DNA of 64,000 nucleotides from Streptomyces albidoflavus (GCF_000719955.1 NZ_JOII01000027.1:1-64000); one strand, 5' to 3'; positions 43,505 through 54,548 are shown, numbered from the stretch's first letter. Notes: generated by a model not told the origin, from the sequence alone. A program made the numbers and translations.

Positions 43505-44206
43505 TCAGTGGATTCCCGTCATCATGCCGTGCAGAAAGGGCATGTCGATCTCTTCGAGGGTGGTGACGATCCGTCGGCCGGGCATGGCCCGCACGGGCGC
43601 CACCGAGGGCACGGCGATGACCTGGCAGCCCGCCGCCTCCCCGGCGGTGACGCCGGTCTCGGTGTCCTCCACCACGGCGCAGCGGGCCGGGTCGACCCCC
43701 AGCCCGCGAGCGGCGAGCAGGTACGGGTCCGGGTGCGGCTTGGTCCGCTCGACCTCGTCCCCCGCGACGGTGAGCGCGAAGTGCTCGTGGCCCAGCGAGG
43801 TGAGGACCCGGTCGATGATGCGCCGGTGCGAGGCGGAGACCAGGGCGGCCGGGACGCCGTGGTGGGCCAGTGCCTTCAGCAGGCGGGCGGCTCCGGGCAT
43901 GAGCGGCAGGGTGGAGCCGAGCCGGCGCTCGAAGCGGTCGTTGAGCAGCAGGCTGACCTCCTCCAGGGTGATGTCGGCGCCGGTGGCGTCGATGAGGAAG
44001 CCGGCGCTGCGGCTCATCGGCCCGCCGACCACGACGTGCCGCCAGGACTCCTCCAGCCGGTGCCCGAGGGAGGCGAAGACCTCGACCTCGGCCTCCCACC
44101 AGAAGCCCTCGGTGTCGACGAGGGTGCCGTCCATGTCCAGGAGGACGGCCTGCAACGTGGAGCCTTCGGCCGAACGGGTACCGCTGCGGGGAACCGTACT
44201 GGTCAC
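43505..44206 (-). CDS. HAD-superfamily phosphatase/phosphomutase
   Basis: This 233-residue HAD subclass I hydrolase has motif I DMDGTLVDTEGFW with the nucleophile Asp, motif II in LVSASHRRI, the motif III Lys in RTKPHPDPY, and motif IV VVEDTETG. A helical cap domain (about 35-95) lies between motifs I and II, as in phosphoglycolate and beta-phosphoglucomutase relatives. The substrate is a small phosphate ester, not identifiable here. The GTG at 44206 has AGGAGG 7 nt upstream, a strong site. It lies 164 nt after metH in the same direction. Confidence 0.92.
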   Translation of the reverse strand: MTSTVPRSGTRSAEGSTLQAVLLDMDGTLVDTEGFWWEAEVEVFASLGHRLEESWRHVVVGGPMSRSAGFLIDATGADITLEEVSLLLNDRFERRLGSTLPLMPGAARLLKALAHHGVPAALVSASHRRIIDRVLTSLGHEHFALTVAGDEVERTKPHPDPYLLAARGLGVDPARCAVVEDTETGVTAGEAAGCQVIAVPSVAPVRAMPGRRIVTTLEEIDMPFLHGMMTGIH

Positions 44207-44325
44207 CTGCGTACCTCCTAAGGGACTCGAAGGCCGGGTGCGGGCCGTCCGCCGGGCGCCCGAGGGCGACGCGGCGGGCGGCTCTCACCCGGCCTGAACA
44301 GGGCCGACCAGTGTACGGCTCCGGG

Positions 44326-44350
44326 CGCCCCGCCGCCTCAGGACGGGGCG
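44326..44350 (-). terminator. Candidate terminator after metH
   Basis: A 7-bp perfect stem (44326-44332 with 44344-44350) lies 21 nt beyond the metH stop codon. Confidence 0.5.
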
Positions 44351-44370
44351 AACCGGTGGGCCGGAAGGCC

Positions 44371-47300
44371 TCAGCGCGCGTTGAAGTACTTGGCCTCGGG
44401 GTGGTGGATGACGATGGCGTCGGTGGACTGCTCGGGGTGGAGCTGGAACTCCTCCGAGAGGTGCACGCCGATCCGCTCGGGCTGGAGCAGGTCGGCGATC
44501 TTGGCGCGGTCCTCCAGGTTCGGGCAGGCGCCGTAGCCGAGCGAGAAGCGGGCGCCACGGTACTTCAGGGCGAACATGTCCTCGACGTCGACCGGGTCCT
44601 CCCCGCCGAAGCCCAGCTCGGCGCGGACGCGGGCGTGCCAGTACTCGGCGAGGGCCTCGGCGAGCTGCACGGACAGGCCGTGGAGTTCGAGGTAGTCGCG
44701 GTAGGAGTTGGCGGCGAACAGCTCGGCGGTGGCCTCGCCGATGCGGGAGCCGACGGTGACGACCTGGAAGCCGACCACATCGGTCTCGCCGGACTCCTCC
44801 GGGCGGAAGAAGTCGGCGAGGCAGAGCCGCTTGCCCCGGCGCTGGCGGGGGAAGCTGAAGCGGGTCCGCTCGTTGCCCGCGTCGTCCAGCACGATGAGGT
44901 CGTCGCCCTTGCTGACGCAGGGGAAGTAGCCGTGGATGACGGCGGCTTCGAGGAGGTTCCTGGTGTGCAGCTCGTCCAGCCAGCCGCGCAGCCGGGGGCG
45001 GCCCTCGGTCTCGACCAGTTCCTCGTAGCTGGGGCCGTCGCCGGCGCGGTTCTGCTTCAGGCCCCACTGGCCCTTGAAGAGGGCGCCCTCGTCGAGCCAG
45101 GAGGCGTAGTCCTTGAGCGGGATGCCCTTGGCGACGCGGGTGCCCCAGAACGGCGGGGTGGGGACCGGGTTGTCGGTGGCGGTCTCGGAGCGGACCGGGC
45201 CCTCCTCGCGCTCCTCGGTCACCGTGGCGGAGGCGGTGGCCCGCACCCTGCGCTGCTTCAGTTCGGGGAGGGTGGCGCCGGGGACGCCGCGCTTGACGGC
45301 GATGAGGGCGTCCATCAGGCGCAGGCCCTCGAAGGCGTCGCGGGCGTAGCGGACCTCTCCCTCGTAGATCTCGTGGAGGTCCTGTTCGACGTAGGCGCGG
45401 GTGAGGGCGGCGCCGCCGAGGATGACGGGGTAGCCGGAGGCCAGGCCGCGCTGGTTCAGCTCCTCCAGGTTCTCCTTCATGATCACCGTGGACTTGACGA
45501 GGAGTCCGGACATGCCGATGACGTCGGCGCGGTGCTCCTCGGCGGCCTCCAGGATGGCGGAGACGGGCTGCTTGATGCCGAGGTTGACGACGTTGTAGCC
45601 GTTGTTGGAGAGGATGATGTCGACGAGGTTCTTGCCGATGTCGTGGACGTCGCCGCGGACGGTGGCGAGCACGATGGTGCCCTTGCCCTCCTCGTCGCCC
45701 TCGGCCTTCTCCATGTGCGGTTCCAGGTGGGCGACCGCGTCCTTCATGACCTCGGCGGACTGCAGGACGAAGGGCAGCTGCATCTGGCCGGAGCCGAACA
45801 GCTCGCCGACCACCTTCATGCCGTCCAGCAGGGTGTCGTTGACGATGTCCAGGGCGGGCCGCTCGGTCAGCGCCTCGTCCAGGTCCTCGTGCAGGCCGTT
45901 CTTCTCACCGTCGATGATGCGGCGCTTGAGCCGCTCGTCCAGCGGCAGGGCGAGGAGTTCCTCGGCCTTGCCCGCCTTCATCGACTTGGTGTCGACGCCC
46001 TCGAAGAGCTCCAGGAAGGTCTGGAGCGGGTCGTACCCCTCGGCGCGGCGGTCGTGGATGAGGTCGAGAGCGACCTTGACGTGCTCCTCCTCCAGCCGGG
46101 CGATCGGCAGGATCTTGGAGGCGTGCACGATCGCCGAGTCGAGACCCGCCTTGACGCACTCGTCCAGAAAGACGGAGTTCAACACGATGCGGGCGGCGGG
46201 GTTGAGGCCGAAGGAGATGTTGGACAGACCCAGCGTGGTCTGCACGTCGGGGTGGCGGCGCTTCAGCTCGCGGATCGCCTCGATGGTGTGCACGCCGTCC
46301 CTGCGGGACTCCTCCTGACCGGTGCAGATCGTGAAGGTCAGGGTGTCGATGAGGATGTCCGACTCGTGGATGCCCCAGTTGCCGGTCAGGTCCTCGATCA
46401 GCCGCTCGGCCACAGCCACCTTGTGCTCGGTGGTGCGGGCCTGGCCCTCCTCGTCGATGGTCAGCGCCATCAGGGCCGCACCGTGCTCCTGGGCCAGCGC
46501 GGTCACCTTGGCGAACCGGGAGTCGGGGCCGTCCCCGTCCTCGTAGTTGACGGAGTTGATGACAGCGCGCCCGCCCAGCTTCTCCAGCCCGGCGCGGAGC
46601 ACGTCGACCTCGGTGGAGTCCAGGACCAGCGGCAGGGTGGAGGCGGTGGCGAACCGCCCGGCCAGCTCCGTCATGTCGGCGACACCGTCGCGGCCCACGT
46701 AGTCGACGCAGAGGTCGAGCAGGTGAGCGCCCTCACGGATCTGCTCACGCGCCATCTCCACGCAGTCGTCCCAGCGGCCCTCCAGCATCGCGGTGCGGAA
46801 CTTCTTCGAGCCGTTGGCGTTGGTCCGCTCGCCGATCGCCAGGTACGAGGTGTCCTGCCGGAACGGCACCGTCTGGTAGAGCGAGGCGGCGCCCGGCTCG
46901 GGGCGCGGGTCCCGCTCGCCGGGGACGGCACCCCGCACGCGCTCCACGACCTGGCGCAGGTGCTCGGGGGTGGTGCCGCAGCAGCCACCGACCAGGGAGA
47001 GACCGTACTCGCGGACGAAGCCCTCCTGGGCGTCGGCCAGCTCGGAGGCGGTCAGCGGGTAGTGCGCGCCGTCCTTGCCGAGAACGGGCAGACCGGCGTT
47101 GGGCATGCAGGAGATCGGGACGCGCGAGTGGCGGGCGAGGTGGCGCAGGTGCTCGCTCATCTCGGCGGGGCCGGTCGCGCAGTTCAGGCCGATCATGTCG
47201 ATGCCCAGCGGCTCCAGGGCGGTGAGCGCAGCGCCGATCTCCGAGCCCAGCAGCATCGTGCCGGTGGTCTCGACGGTGACCGAGACGATGACCGGCAGAT

Positions 47301-47895
47301 TGGCGCCGGTCGCCTCCAGGGCGCGGCGGGCACCGATCACCGACGCCTTGGTCTGGAGCAGGTCCTGGGTCGTCTCCACCAGCAACGCGTCCGCGCCGCC
47401 CGCGATCATCCCCTCCGCGTTCCGCTGATAGGCATCACGCAGCGTGGTGTACGGGGCGTGGCCCAGGGTCGGCAGCTTGGTCCCCGGGCCCATCGAGCCG
47501 AGCACCCACCGCTGCTGCCCCGTCTCGACGGTGAAACGGTCGGCGCTCTCCCGCGCGACCCGGGCACCCGCCTCGGAAAGCTCGAAGACCCGCTCAGGAA
47601 TGTCGTACTCCCCCAGCGCCGCGTGATTGGCACCGAAGGTGTTGGTCTCCACACAGTCGACCCCCACCGCGAAGTACGCGTCGTGCACCGAGGTGACGAT
47701 GTCCGGGCGGGTGAGGTTGAGGATCTCGTTGCAGCCTTCGAGCTGCTGGAAATCGTCGAGGGTCGGGTCCTGCGCCTGGAGCATCGTGCCCATCGCCCCG
47801 TCCGCGACCACCACCCGGGTGGCCAGAGCTTCGCGGAGGGCGTCCGCGCGGGCGGCGGCGGAGAGTGCGGTCCGATGGGTCGGCGACGAGGCCAT
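44371..47895 (-). CDS. metH: Cobalamin-dependent methionine synthase MetH
   Basis: This 1174-residue enzyme transfers the methyl group of 5-methyltetrahydrofolate to homocysteine through methylcobalamin. The homocysteine-binding domain (about 1-325) has zinc ligands in GLNCATGP and GGCCGTTPEH. The pterin-binding domain (about 350-620) includes ERTNANGSKKF. The cobalamin cap contains LPFVLQSAEVMKDAV and the B12 domain the DxHxxG motif DVHDIGKN. The C-terminal activation domain (about 890-1174) binds SAM. All four modules are present at near-normal length. No cobalamin riboswitch was recognised upstream. It diverges from gylR. Confidence 0.97.
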   Translation of the reverse strand: MASSPTHRTALSAAARADALREALATRVVVADGAMGTMLQAQDPTLDDFQQLEGCNEILNLTRPDIVTSVHDAYFAVGVDCVETNTFGANHAALGEYDIPERVFELSEAGARVARESADRFTVETGQQRWVLGSMGPGTKLPTLGHAPYTTLRDAYQRNAEGMIAGGADALLVETTQDLLQTKASVIGARRALEATGANLPVIVSVTVETTGTMLLGSEIGAALTALEPLGIDMIGLNCATGPAEMSEHLRHLARHSRVPISCMPNAGLPVLGKDGAHYPLTASELADAQEGFVREYGLSLVGGCCGTTPEHLRQVVERVRGAVPGERDPRPEPGAASLYQTVPFRQDTSYLAIGERTNANGSKKFRTAMLEGRWDDCVEMAREQIREGAHLLDLCVDYVGRDGVADMTELAGRFATASTLPLVLDSTEVDVLRAGLEKLGGRAVINSVNYEDGDGPDSRFAKVTALAQEHGAALMALTIDEEGQARTTEHKVAVAERLIEDLTGNWGIHESDILIDTLTFTICTGQEESRRDGVHTIEAIRELKRRHPDVQTTLGLSNISFGLNPAARIVLNSVFLDECVKAGLDSAIVHASKILPIARLEEEHVKVALDLIHDRRAEGYDPLQTFLELFEGVDTKSMKAGKAEELLALPLDERLKRRIIDGEKNGLHEDLDEALTERPALDIVNDTLLDGMKVVGELFGSGQMQLPFVLQSAEVMKDAVAHLEPHMEKAEGDEEGKGTIVLATVRGDVHDIGKNLVDIILSNNGYNVVNLGIKQPVSAILEAAEEHRADVIGMSGLLVKSTVIMKENLEELNQRGLASGYPVILGGAALTRAYVEQDLHEIYEGEVRYARDAFEGLRLMDALIAVKRGVPGATLPELKQRRVRATASATVTEEREEGPVRSETATDNPVPTPPFWGTRVAKGIPLKDYASWLDEGALFKGQWGLKQNRAGDGPSYEELVETEGRPRLRGWLDELHTRNLLEAAVIHGYFPCVSKGDDLIVLDDAGNERTRFSFPRQRRGKRLCLADFFRPEESGETDVVGFQVVTVGSRIGEATAELFAANSYRDYLELHGLSVQLAEALAEYWHARVRAELGFGGEDPVDVEDMFALKYRGARFSLGYGACPNLEDRAKIADLLQPERIGVHLSEEFQLHPEQSTDAIVIHHPEAKYFNAR

Positions 47896-48165
47896 GAGAA
47901 TGCTCCCTGAGTGCGACGGCTGTCGGCTTTGCGCCTCCGGTGCCGAAGGCGCACGCGGTCAGCGTAGCCCCCGGGGCCGTCCGCCGGGACGGGCGTCCAA
48001 GCTCCGGACCTTCGCCGGGTGGCGGGGCGGGGCGGGCGCCGGGGTGAAGATGAGCGGCGCGGACGGGCCGGGCACGGGCGTGTCGGGGCATGGCGGAAAA
48101 TCGCCGGGGGCAAGCGTGGTCATGGCGTCCGTACGTTGGCTCACGGTCGGCCAAGGCCGCTAGTG
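47896..48165. other. Divergent region between metH and gylR
   Basis: This region holds a small hairpin (GCGCCT 47931-47936 with AGGCGC 47947-47952) in the metH leader and otherwise only G/C-rich sequence. I looked for a B12 box and for a SAH-riboswitch pattern on the metH strand and saw neither. The gylR-side regulatory element is listed separately. Confidence 0.5.
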
Positions 48166-48180
48166 TTCAGCATTGTCGAA
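48166..48180 (+). promoter_or_regulatory. GylR-type operator upstream of gylR
   Basis: TTCAGCATTGTCGAA is an imperfect palindrome that shares the 11-mer GCATTGTCGAA (48170-48180) with the site before glpF. It ends 38 nt before the gylR ATG and suggests autoregulation. Confidence 0.7.
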
Positions 48181-48218
48181 TGGCCGCATCGGCACACGGC
48201 CTCAGGAAGGGACCACGG

Positions 48219-48983
48219 ATGGCACGGAACATCCAGTCGCTGGAGCGGGCCGCGGCGATGCTGCGGCTGCTGGCGGGGGGTGAGCGGCGGCTCGGGCTCT
48301 CCGACATCGCCTCGACGCTCGGCCTCGCCAAGGGCACGGCCCACGGCATCCTGCGCACCCTCCAGGCGGAGGGCTTCGTCGAGCAGGAACCGGCCTCGGG
48401 CCGCTATCAGCTCGGCGCCGAACTGCTGCGCCTGGGCAACAGCTACCTGGACGTGCACGAGCTGCGGGCCCGGGCGCTGGTCTGGACGGACGACCTCGCC
48501 CGCTCCAGCGGGGAGGCGGCCTACCTCGGAGTCCTGCACCAGCAGGGCGTCCTGATCGTGCATCACGTCTTCCGGCCGGACGACTCGCGGCAGGTCCTGG
48601 AGGTGGGCGCGATGCACCCGCTGCACTCCACGGCGCTCGGCAAGGTGATCTCCGCCTTCGACCCGGTGGCCCACAGCGAGGTGCTGGAGGGCGACCGGGC
48701 GTCCCTCACCGGCCGCACCGTGACCGAGGCGGCCGCCTTCGAGGAGGTGCTGGACCTGACCCGGGCCCGGGGCTGGGCACTGGACCTGGAGGAGACCTGG
48801 GAAGGCGTGGCCTCGCTGGCGGCGCCCGTCCACGACCGGCGGCGGATGCCGGTGGGCGCGGTCGGCGTGACCGGCCCCGTGGAGCGGCTCTGCCCGGACG
48901 GCGCCCCGCGCACCGAGCTGGTGACGGCGGTCCGCGACTGCGCCCGCGCCGTCTCGCGGGACCTGGGCGCCGGGCGGTTCTGA
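48219..48983 (+). CDS. gylR: IclR-family glycerol operon regulator GylR
   Basis: This 254-residue regulator has an N-terminal winged HTH (about 1-65: SLERAAAMLRLLAGGERRLG, GLAKGTAHGILRTLQAEGF). The C-terminal IclR effector domain contains VLEVGAMHPLHSTALGK and GWALDLEETWEGVASLAAP. The position directly upstream of glpF-glpK-glpD matches gylR of the Streptomyces glycerol operon, where it acts as a substrate-inducible repressor. The ATG at 48219 has GGAAGGGA upstream; the longer frame is rejected. A shared 11-mer occurs before gylR and before glpF. Confidence 0.93.
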   Translation: MARNIQSLERAAAMLRLLAGGERRLGLSDIASTLGLAKGTAHGILRTLQAEGFVEQEPASGRYQLGAELLRLGNSYLDVHELRARALVWTDDLARSSGEAAYLGVLHQQGVLIVHHVFRPDDSRQVLEVGAMHPLHSTALGKVISAFDPVAHSEVLEGDRASLTGRTVTEAAAFEEVLDLTRARGWALDLEETWEGVASLAAPVHDRRRMPVGAVGVTGPVERLCPDGAPRTELVTAVRDCARAVSRDLGAGRF

Positions 48984-49018
48984 ACCCCGGCCGGCCCCAC
49001 CGCCCGTACCACCTCCCG

Positions 49019-49059
49019 CCCGGCCGGTTCGTGGCGTTCTCGCCCACGGCCGGGCTTTT
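49019..49059 (+). terminator. Intrinsic terminator after gylR
   Basis: An 8-bp stem (49019-49026 with 49047-49054) is followed by CTTTT, one of the few U-run terminators in the window. It separates gylR from the glycerol genes. Confidence 0.75.
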
Positions 49060-49172
49060 GTCACGCGCCCGGCGAGATCCACCTCACACCTGATGCCCGC
49101 CGGCGCGGTTCCGGCCGGTGAATCGTGGGGAGCTTTGCGGGCACAAGACCTTGACTGAGTGCGCACGCGGGC

Positions 49173-49206
49173 GGAACACTGCCGTTCCACGGTCGGCATT
49201 GTCGAA
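49173..49206 (+). promoter_or_regulatory. GylR-type operator region upstream of glpF
   Basis: The region contains GGAAC-N6-GTTCC (49173-49188) followed by GTCGGCATTGTCGAA (49192-49206). The 11-mer GCATTGTCGAA (49196-49206) is identical to that before gylR. It lies about 140 nt before the glpF start codon. Confidence 0.7.
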
Positions 49207-49345
49207 CGCCTAACGGCAAATACGCGTTACGGTGTGAGTACGCCGACCAGAACACGCCCCCGCACCGCAGACGTGTCCGGCCGGCTGGGACCCGGCGGAG
49301 CGGCACGCGCGGTGTCCATCTGGACGAAGGACGAAGGAGTCGCGG

Positions 49346-50116
49346 GTGTCCAGCTCCCACATCTTCATCGGCGAGACGATCGGTACCGCCGTACTCATCC
49401 TGCTCGGTGTCGGCGTCTGTGCCGCCGTCACCCTCAAGGGCTCCAAGGCGAAGGACGCCGGCTGGCTCGTGGTGTCCTTCGGCTGGGGCTTCGCCGTCCT
49501 CACCGGCGCCTACCTCGCCTCGGGCGTCTCCGGCGCCCACCTGAACCCGGCCGTGACCATAGGCCTGGCGATAGAGGGTGGCACCTCCTGGTCGGACGTG
49601 CCCCTCTACCTCGGCTCGCAGTTGCTCGGCGCGATGATCGGCGCCGCCCTGGTCTGGGTGGCGTACTACGGCCACTTCCAGGCGCACCTCAAGGACGAGG
49701 CAGTGATCGCGGAGGCGGCCGCCGCCCCGAAGGACGCGCCCGGCCCGGTCCTCGGCGTCTTCTCCACCACCGCGCAGATCCGCAACACCGTGCAGAACCT
49801 CGGCACCGAGATCATCGCCACCACCGTGCTGGTGCTGGCGATCCTGACCCAGGGGCTCAACGACGAGGGCAACGGCCTCGGCGTCCTCGGCGCGCTCATC
49901 ACCGCGCTGGTCGTGGTCGGCATCGGCCTGTCGCTCGGTGGCCCCACGGGGTACGCGATCAACCCGGTCCGCGACCTCGGCCCCCGCCTGGTGCACGCGG
50001 CGCTGCCGCTGCCGAACAAGGGCGGCTCCGCCTGGGAGTATGCCTGGATTCCGGTGGCCGGACCGCTGATCGGCGGCGCCCTCGCCGGCGGCATCTACCA
50101 GCTGGCGTTCGCCTGA
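49346..50116 (+). CDS. glpF: Glycerol uptake facilitator (aquaglyceroporin) GlpF
   Basis: This 256-residue MIP-family channel has six membrane helices. The first pore motif is canonical NPA ([10 protein letters not shown]). The second is NPV ([11 protein letters not shown]), keeping Asn, Pro and the selectivity Arg but replacing Ala by Val. It admits glycerol by facilitated diffusion. The GTG at 49346 has AAGGAG 6 nt upstream. It is the first gene of the glpF-glpK-glpD operon. A strong hairpin follows before glpK. Confidence 0.95.
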   Translation: MSSSHIFIGETIGTAVLILLGVGVCAAVTLKGSKAKDAGWLVVSFGWGFAVLTGAYLASGVSGAHLNPAVTIGLAIEGGTSWSDVPLYLGSQLLGAMIGAALVWVAYYGHFQAHLKDEAVIAEAAAAPKDAPGPVLGVFSTTAQIRNTVQNLGTEIIATTVLVLAILTQGLNDEGNGLGVLGALITALVVVGIGLSLGGPTGYAINPVRDLGPRLVHAALPLPNKGGSAWEYAWIPVAGPLIGGALAGGIYQLAFA

Positions 50117-50122
50117 CCGGCG

Positions 50123-50152
50123 GGCCCGGGCGGCCCGCACGCCGCCCGGGCC
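50123..50152 (+). other. Intercistronic hairpin between glpF and glpK
   Basis: A perfect 12-bp stem (50123-50134 with 50141-50152) with a 6-base loop and no U-run lies between two genes of one operon. It probably affects mRNA stability or causes partial termination. Confidence 0.65.
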
Positions 50153-50196
50153 GCCCGCACCGACCCGCACCGCACTTCGCTGAGCAGGAGCACACC

Positions 50197-51738
<1,542 letters not shown>

Positions 51739-51747
51739 CGCACCACC

Positions 51748-51779
51748 CCGGGGGGCCGCCCAGCGCGGCGGCCCCCCGG
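51748..51779 (+). other. Intercistronic hairpin between glpK and glpD
   Basis: A perfect 13-bp stem (51748-51760 with 51767-51779) with a 6-base loop lies 22 bases before the glpD start. It resembles the glpF-glpK hairpin in strength and lack of a U-run. Confidence 0.65.
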
Positions 51780-51801
51780 ACCCACCGATGAGGAGCACGT
51801 C

Positions 51802-53412
51802 ATGACCACCCCGCACAGCGTCCCGGCCCTCGGGACGCACCCGGCAGCCGGCCCCAACCCGGGCCGGGCCGAGACCCGGGACCAGCTGTCCCGGGCGACC
51901 TACGACCTCCTGGTGATCGGCGGCGGCATCCTGGGCATCTCCACCGCCTGGCACGCCGCGCAGTCCGGCCTCAGGGTCGCCCTGGTCGACGCGGGGGACT
52001 TCGCCGGAGCCACCTCGTCGGCCTCGTCCAAGCTGCTCCACGGCGGCCTGCGCTACCTGCAGACCGGCGCGGTCAAGCTGGTCGCGGAGAACCACTTCGA
52101 GCGGCGCGCCGTCTCCAAGCAGGTCGCCCCGCACCTCGCCCGGCCGCTCACCTTCTACCTGCCCGTCTACAAGGGCGGCCCGCACGGCGCCGCCAAGCTC
52201 GGCGCGGGCGTCTTCGCCTACTCCGCGCTCTCCGCCTTCGGCGACGGCGTCGGCCACGTGATCAGCCCCGAGCGGGCCCGCCGCGACGTGCCCGAGCTGC
52301 GCACCGACGGGCTGCGCGCGGTCGCCGTCTACGGCGACGACCAGATGAACGACGCCCGGATGGCGCTGATGACGGTCCGCGCCGCCGTCGACGCCGGTAC
52401 CGAGGTGCTCAACCACGCCGAGGTCACCGGACTGCGCTTCACCCGCGGCCGGGTCACCGGCGCCGAACTGCGCGACCGCCTCGACGGCACCGAGTTCGGC
52501 ATCGACGCCCGCCTCGTCCTCAACGCCACCGGCCCGTGGACCGACCACCTGCGCGCCATGGAGGACAAGGCCGCCGCCCCCTCGGTCCGCCTCTCCAAGG
52601 GCGCCCACCTGGTGCTGCGCCGCACCTCCCCGTGGAAGGCGGCGCTCGCCACCCCGATCGACAAGTACCGCATCACCTTCGCCCTGCCCTGGGAGGACAT
52701 GCTCCTGCTCGGCACCACCGACGAGGAGTACGAGGGCGACCCGCGCGAGGTGTCGGTCACCGACAGCGACGTCACGCAGATCCTCGACGAGGCCGCCTTC
52801 TCCGTACGCGACCAGCAGCTCTCCCGGGACCTCATCACCTACTCGTTCGCCGGGCTGCGGGTGCTGCCCGGCGGCCCCGGCGACACCTCGAAGGCCAAGC
52901 GCGAGACGGTGGTCAGCGAGGGTCCCGGCGGGATGCTCTCGGTGGCCGGCGGCAAGTGGACCACCTTCCGGCACATCGGCCGCACCGTCATCGACAAGCT
53001 GTCCAAGCTCCCCGGCCGCCCGCTGACCGAGGACATGGAGCCGATGCGCAGCCTGCCCCGGATGCCGCTGCCGGGCATCGCCAACCCGCAGGCGGTCGCG
53101 CACCGGCTGCTGGTCGACGGGCCCGCCCCCGGCCCGCGGATGGCCCCGGACACCGCCCGCCACCTGGCGACCCACTACGGCTCGCTCGCCTTCGACATCG
53201 CCCGCCTCGCCAACGAGGACCCGTCGCTGGCCGAGCGCATCCACCCGGACGCGCCCGAGATCCGGGCGCAGATCGTCTACGCCCGTGACCGCGAGTGGGC
53301 CGAGACCGCCGAGGACGTGCTGCGCCGCCGCACCACGCTCACCGTGCGCGGGCTCGACACCACCGAGGTCCGCGACGACGTGGCCAAGCTTCTGGCGGAC
53401 CGCCCGAGCTGA
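51802..53412 (+). CDS. glpD: Aerobic glycerol-3-phosphate dehydrogenase GlpD
   Basis: This 536-residue FAD-dependent, membrane-associated dehydrogenase oxidises glycerol 3-phosphate to dihydroxyacetone phosphate and passes electrons to quinone. The N-terminal dinucleotide fold reads DLLVIGGGILGISTAWHA. It is followed by SSKLLHGGLRYLQTGAVKL, and the C-terminal DAO_C domain (about 400-530) contains HYGSLAFDIARLA. GATGAGGAG lies upstream of the ATG. It completes the glycerol pathway of the operon. Confidence 0.96.
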   Translation: MTTPHSVPALGTHPAAGPNPGRAETRDQLSRATYDLLVIGGGILGISTAWHAAQSGLRVALVDAGDFAGATSSASSKLLHGGLRYLQTGAVKLVAENHFERRAVSKQVAPHLARPLTFYLPVYKGGPHGAAKLGAGVFAYSALSAFGDGVGHVISPERARRDVPELRTDGLRAVAVYGDDQMNDARMALMTVRAAVDAGTEVLNHAEVTGLRFTRGRVTGAELRDRLDGTEFGIDARLVLNATGPWTDHLRAMEDKAAAPSVRLSKGAHLVLRRTSPWKAALATPIDKYRITFALPWEDMLLLGTTDEEYEGDPREVSVTDSDVTQILDEAAFSVRDQQLSRDLITYSFAGLRVLPGGPGDTSKAKRETVVSEGPGGMLSVAGGKWTTFRHIGRTVIDKLSKLPGRPLTEDMEPMRSLPRMPLPGIANPQAVAHRLLVDGPAPGPRMAPDTARHLATHYGSLAFDIARLANEDPSLAERIHPDAPEIRAQIVYARDREWAETAEDVLRRRTTLTVRGLDTTEVRDDVAKLLADRPS

Positions 53413-53489
53413 CCCGGCCGACGCCGGTGTGGCGGGCGCTTCGTACGCCCGCCACACCGCCGCAACACCCGGGGCGCAGGCTGGAATCC

Positions 53490-54548
53490 ATGAGATTCCA
53501 GGTGCTCTCCCTCATCGGCCACGGCCCGCACCCGCTCACCGGACGGACCCCCGCCCCCGCCGACCGCTTCGGCGACGTGCTGGCCCAGGCCGAGGCGGCC
53601 GAACGCCTCGGCCTGGACGCGTTCGCGGTCGGCGAGCGGCACGCCGGCCCGTTCCTCTCCTCGGCCCCGGTCGCCGTCCTCGGCGCGCTCGCCGCCCGCA
53701 CCACCCGCATCCGCCTGCTGACCGGCGTCACCGTCCTCTCCGTGCTGGACCCGGTCCGGGTCGCCGAGGACTACGCCACCCTCGACCAGCTCTCCGGCGG
53801 CCGGATCGAACTGGTCGTCGGCAAGGGCGCGGACGCCGCCCACTTCGCCCTCTTCGGCCTGGACGAGGAGCGGCAGTGGGACCTCCAGCGGGAGAAGTAC
53901 GAACTGCTGCGGCGGCTGTGGCGTGAGGAACACGTCGACTGGACGGGCGAGTTCCGCACGCCGCTGAAGGACGTGACGACGGTGCCGCGCCCCTACGCCG
54001 GCCCGCCCCGGGTCTGGCACGGCTCGGCCACCAGCCCCCGCTCCCCCGAACTGGCCGCGCTCCACGGCGACCCCCTCTTCACCGCCAACGCCATCCAGCC
54101 CAGGGCGGCGTACGCGGCCCTGGTCGACCTGTACCGGGAGCGGTTCGAGGCGCACGGCCACGACCCGGCCGGTGCCTATGTGGGCGCGGGCTCGGGCGGG
54201 CTGCTGATCGCCGACACCGACGCGGAGGCGGTGGCCCGGTACAAGGAGGTCTACGAGGCGCAGGTGCGGCAGAGCTTCAAGCCCGCGCTGGCGGGCCGGG
54301 CGGGGTACAACACGCCGTACCGCACGATCGAGGAGGCGATGGCGGACGGGCCGCAGCTCATCGGCTCCCCCGAACGGATCATCGACAAGCTGCTCGGCTA
54401 CCACGCGGTCTACGGCCACGACCTCCAGTCGGTGACGGTCGACGGGTTCGGCCTGGAGCGCGCCGAGCAACTGGCCCAGCTGGAGCGGTTCGCCGAGGAG
54501 ATCGCGCCGGTGGTGCGCCGGGAGGCGCCGACGACGCTCTGGGGCTGA
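53490..54548 (+). CDS. LLM-class flavin-dependent oxidoreductase (luciferase-like)
   Basis: This 352-residue bacterial luciferase-like monooxygenase has the TIM-barrel signature. Seen are AEAAERLGLDAFAVGERH, LLTGVTVLSVLDPVRVAEDYATLDQLSGGRIELVVGKG (given here as two halves around the DPVRVAEDYATLD core), and PPRVWHGSATSP. Members of this CE1758-like group use reduced FMN. The substrate is not evident. ATG at 53490 fits family length although the ribosome binding site is weak. It lies 77 nt after glpD but has no obvious link to glycerol metabolism. Confidence 0.88.
   Translation: MRFQVLSLIGHGPHPLTGRTPAPADRFGDVLAQAEAAERLGLDAFAVGERHAGPFLSSAPVAVLGALAARTTRIRLLTGVTVLSVLDPVRVAEDYATLDQLSGGRIELVVGKGADAAHFALFGLDEERQWDLQREKYELLRRLWREEHVDWTGEFRTPLKDVTTVPRPYAGPPRVWHGSATSPRSPELAALHGDPLFTANAIQPRAAYAALVDLYRERFEAHGHDPAGAYVGAGSGGLLIADTDAEAVARYKEVYEAQVRQSFKPALAGRAGYNTPYRTIEEAMADGPQLIGSPERIIDKLLGYHAVYGHDLQSVTVDGFGLERAEQLAQLERFAEEIAPVVRREAPTTLWG

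Larger units (their letters stand above)
48984..49345. other. Gap between gylR and glpF
   Basis: This gap contains a terminator (49019-49059), a short palindrome GGAAC-N6-GTTCC (49173-49188) and the GylR-type site (49192-49206). The glpF promoter should lie near or just after these. No extra gene was seen. Confidence 0.65.

Noticed and set aside
47896..48218. Cobalamin or SAH riboswitch upstream of metH
   Set aside because: No B12-box-like sequence or SAH-riboswitch pattern was seen on the metH strand, only a short hairpin.
49159..50196. Extended glycerol kinase reading frame starting before glpF
   Set aside because: It is a shadow of glpF in another frame; the kinase begins at the GTG at 50197 with a strong ribosome binding site.
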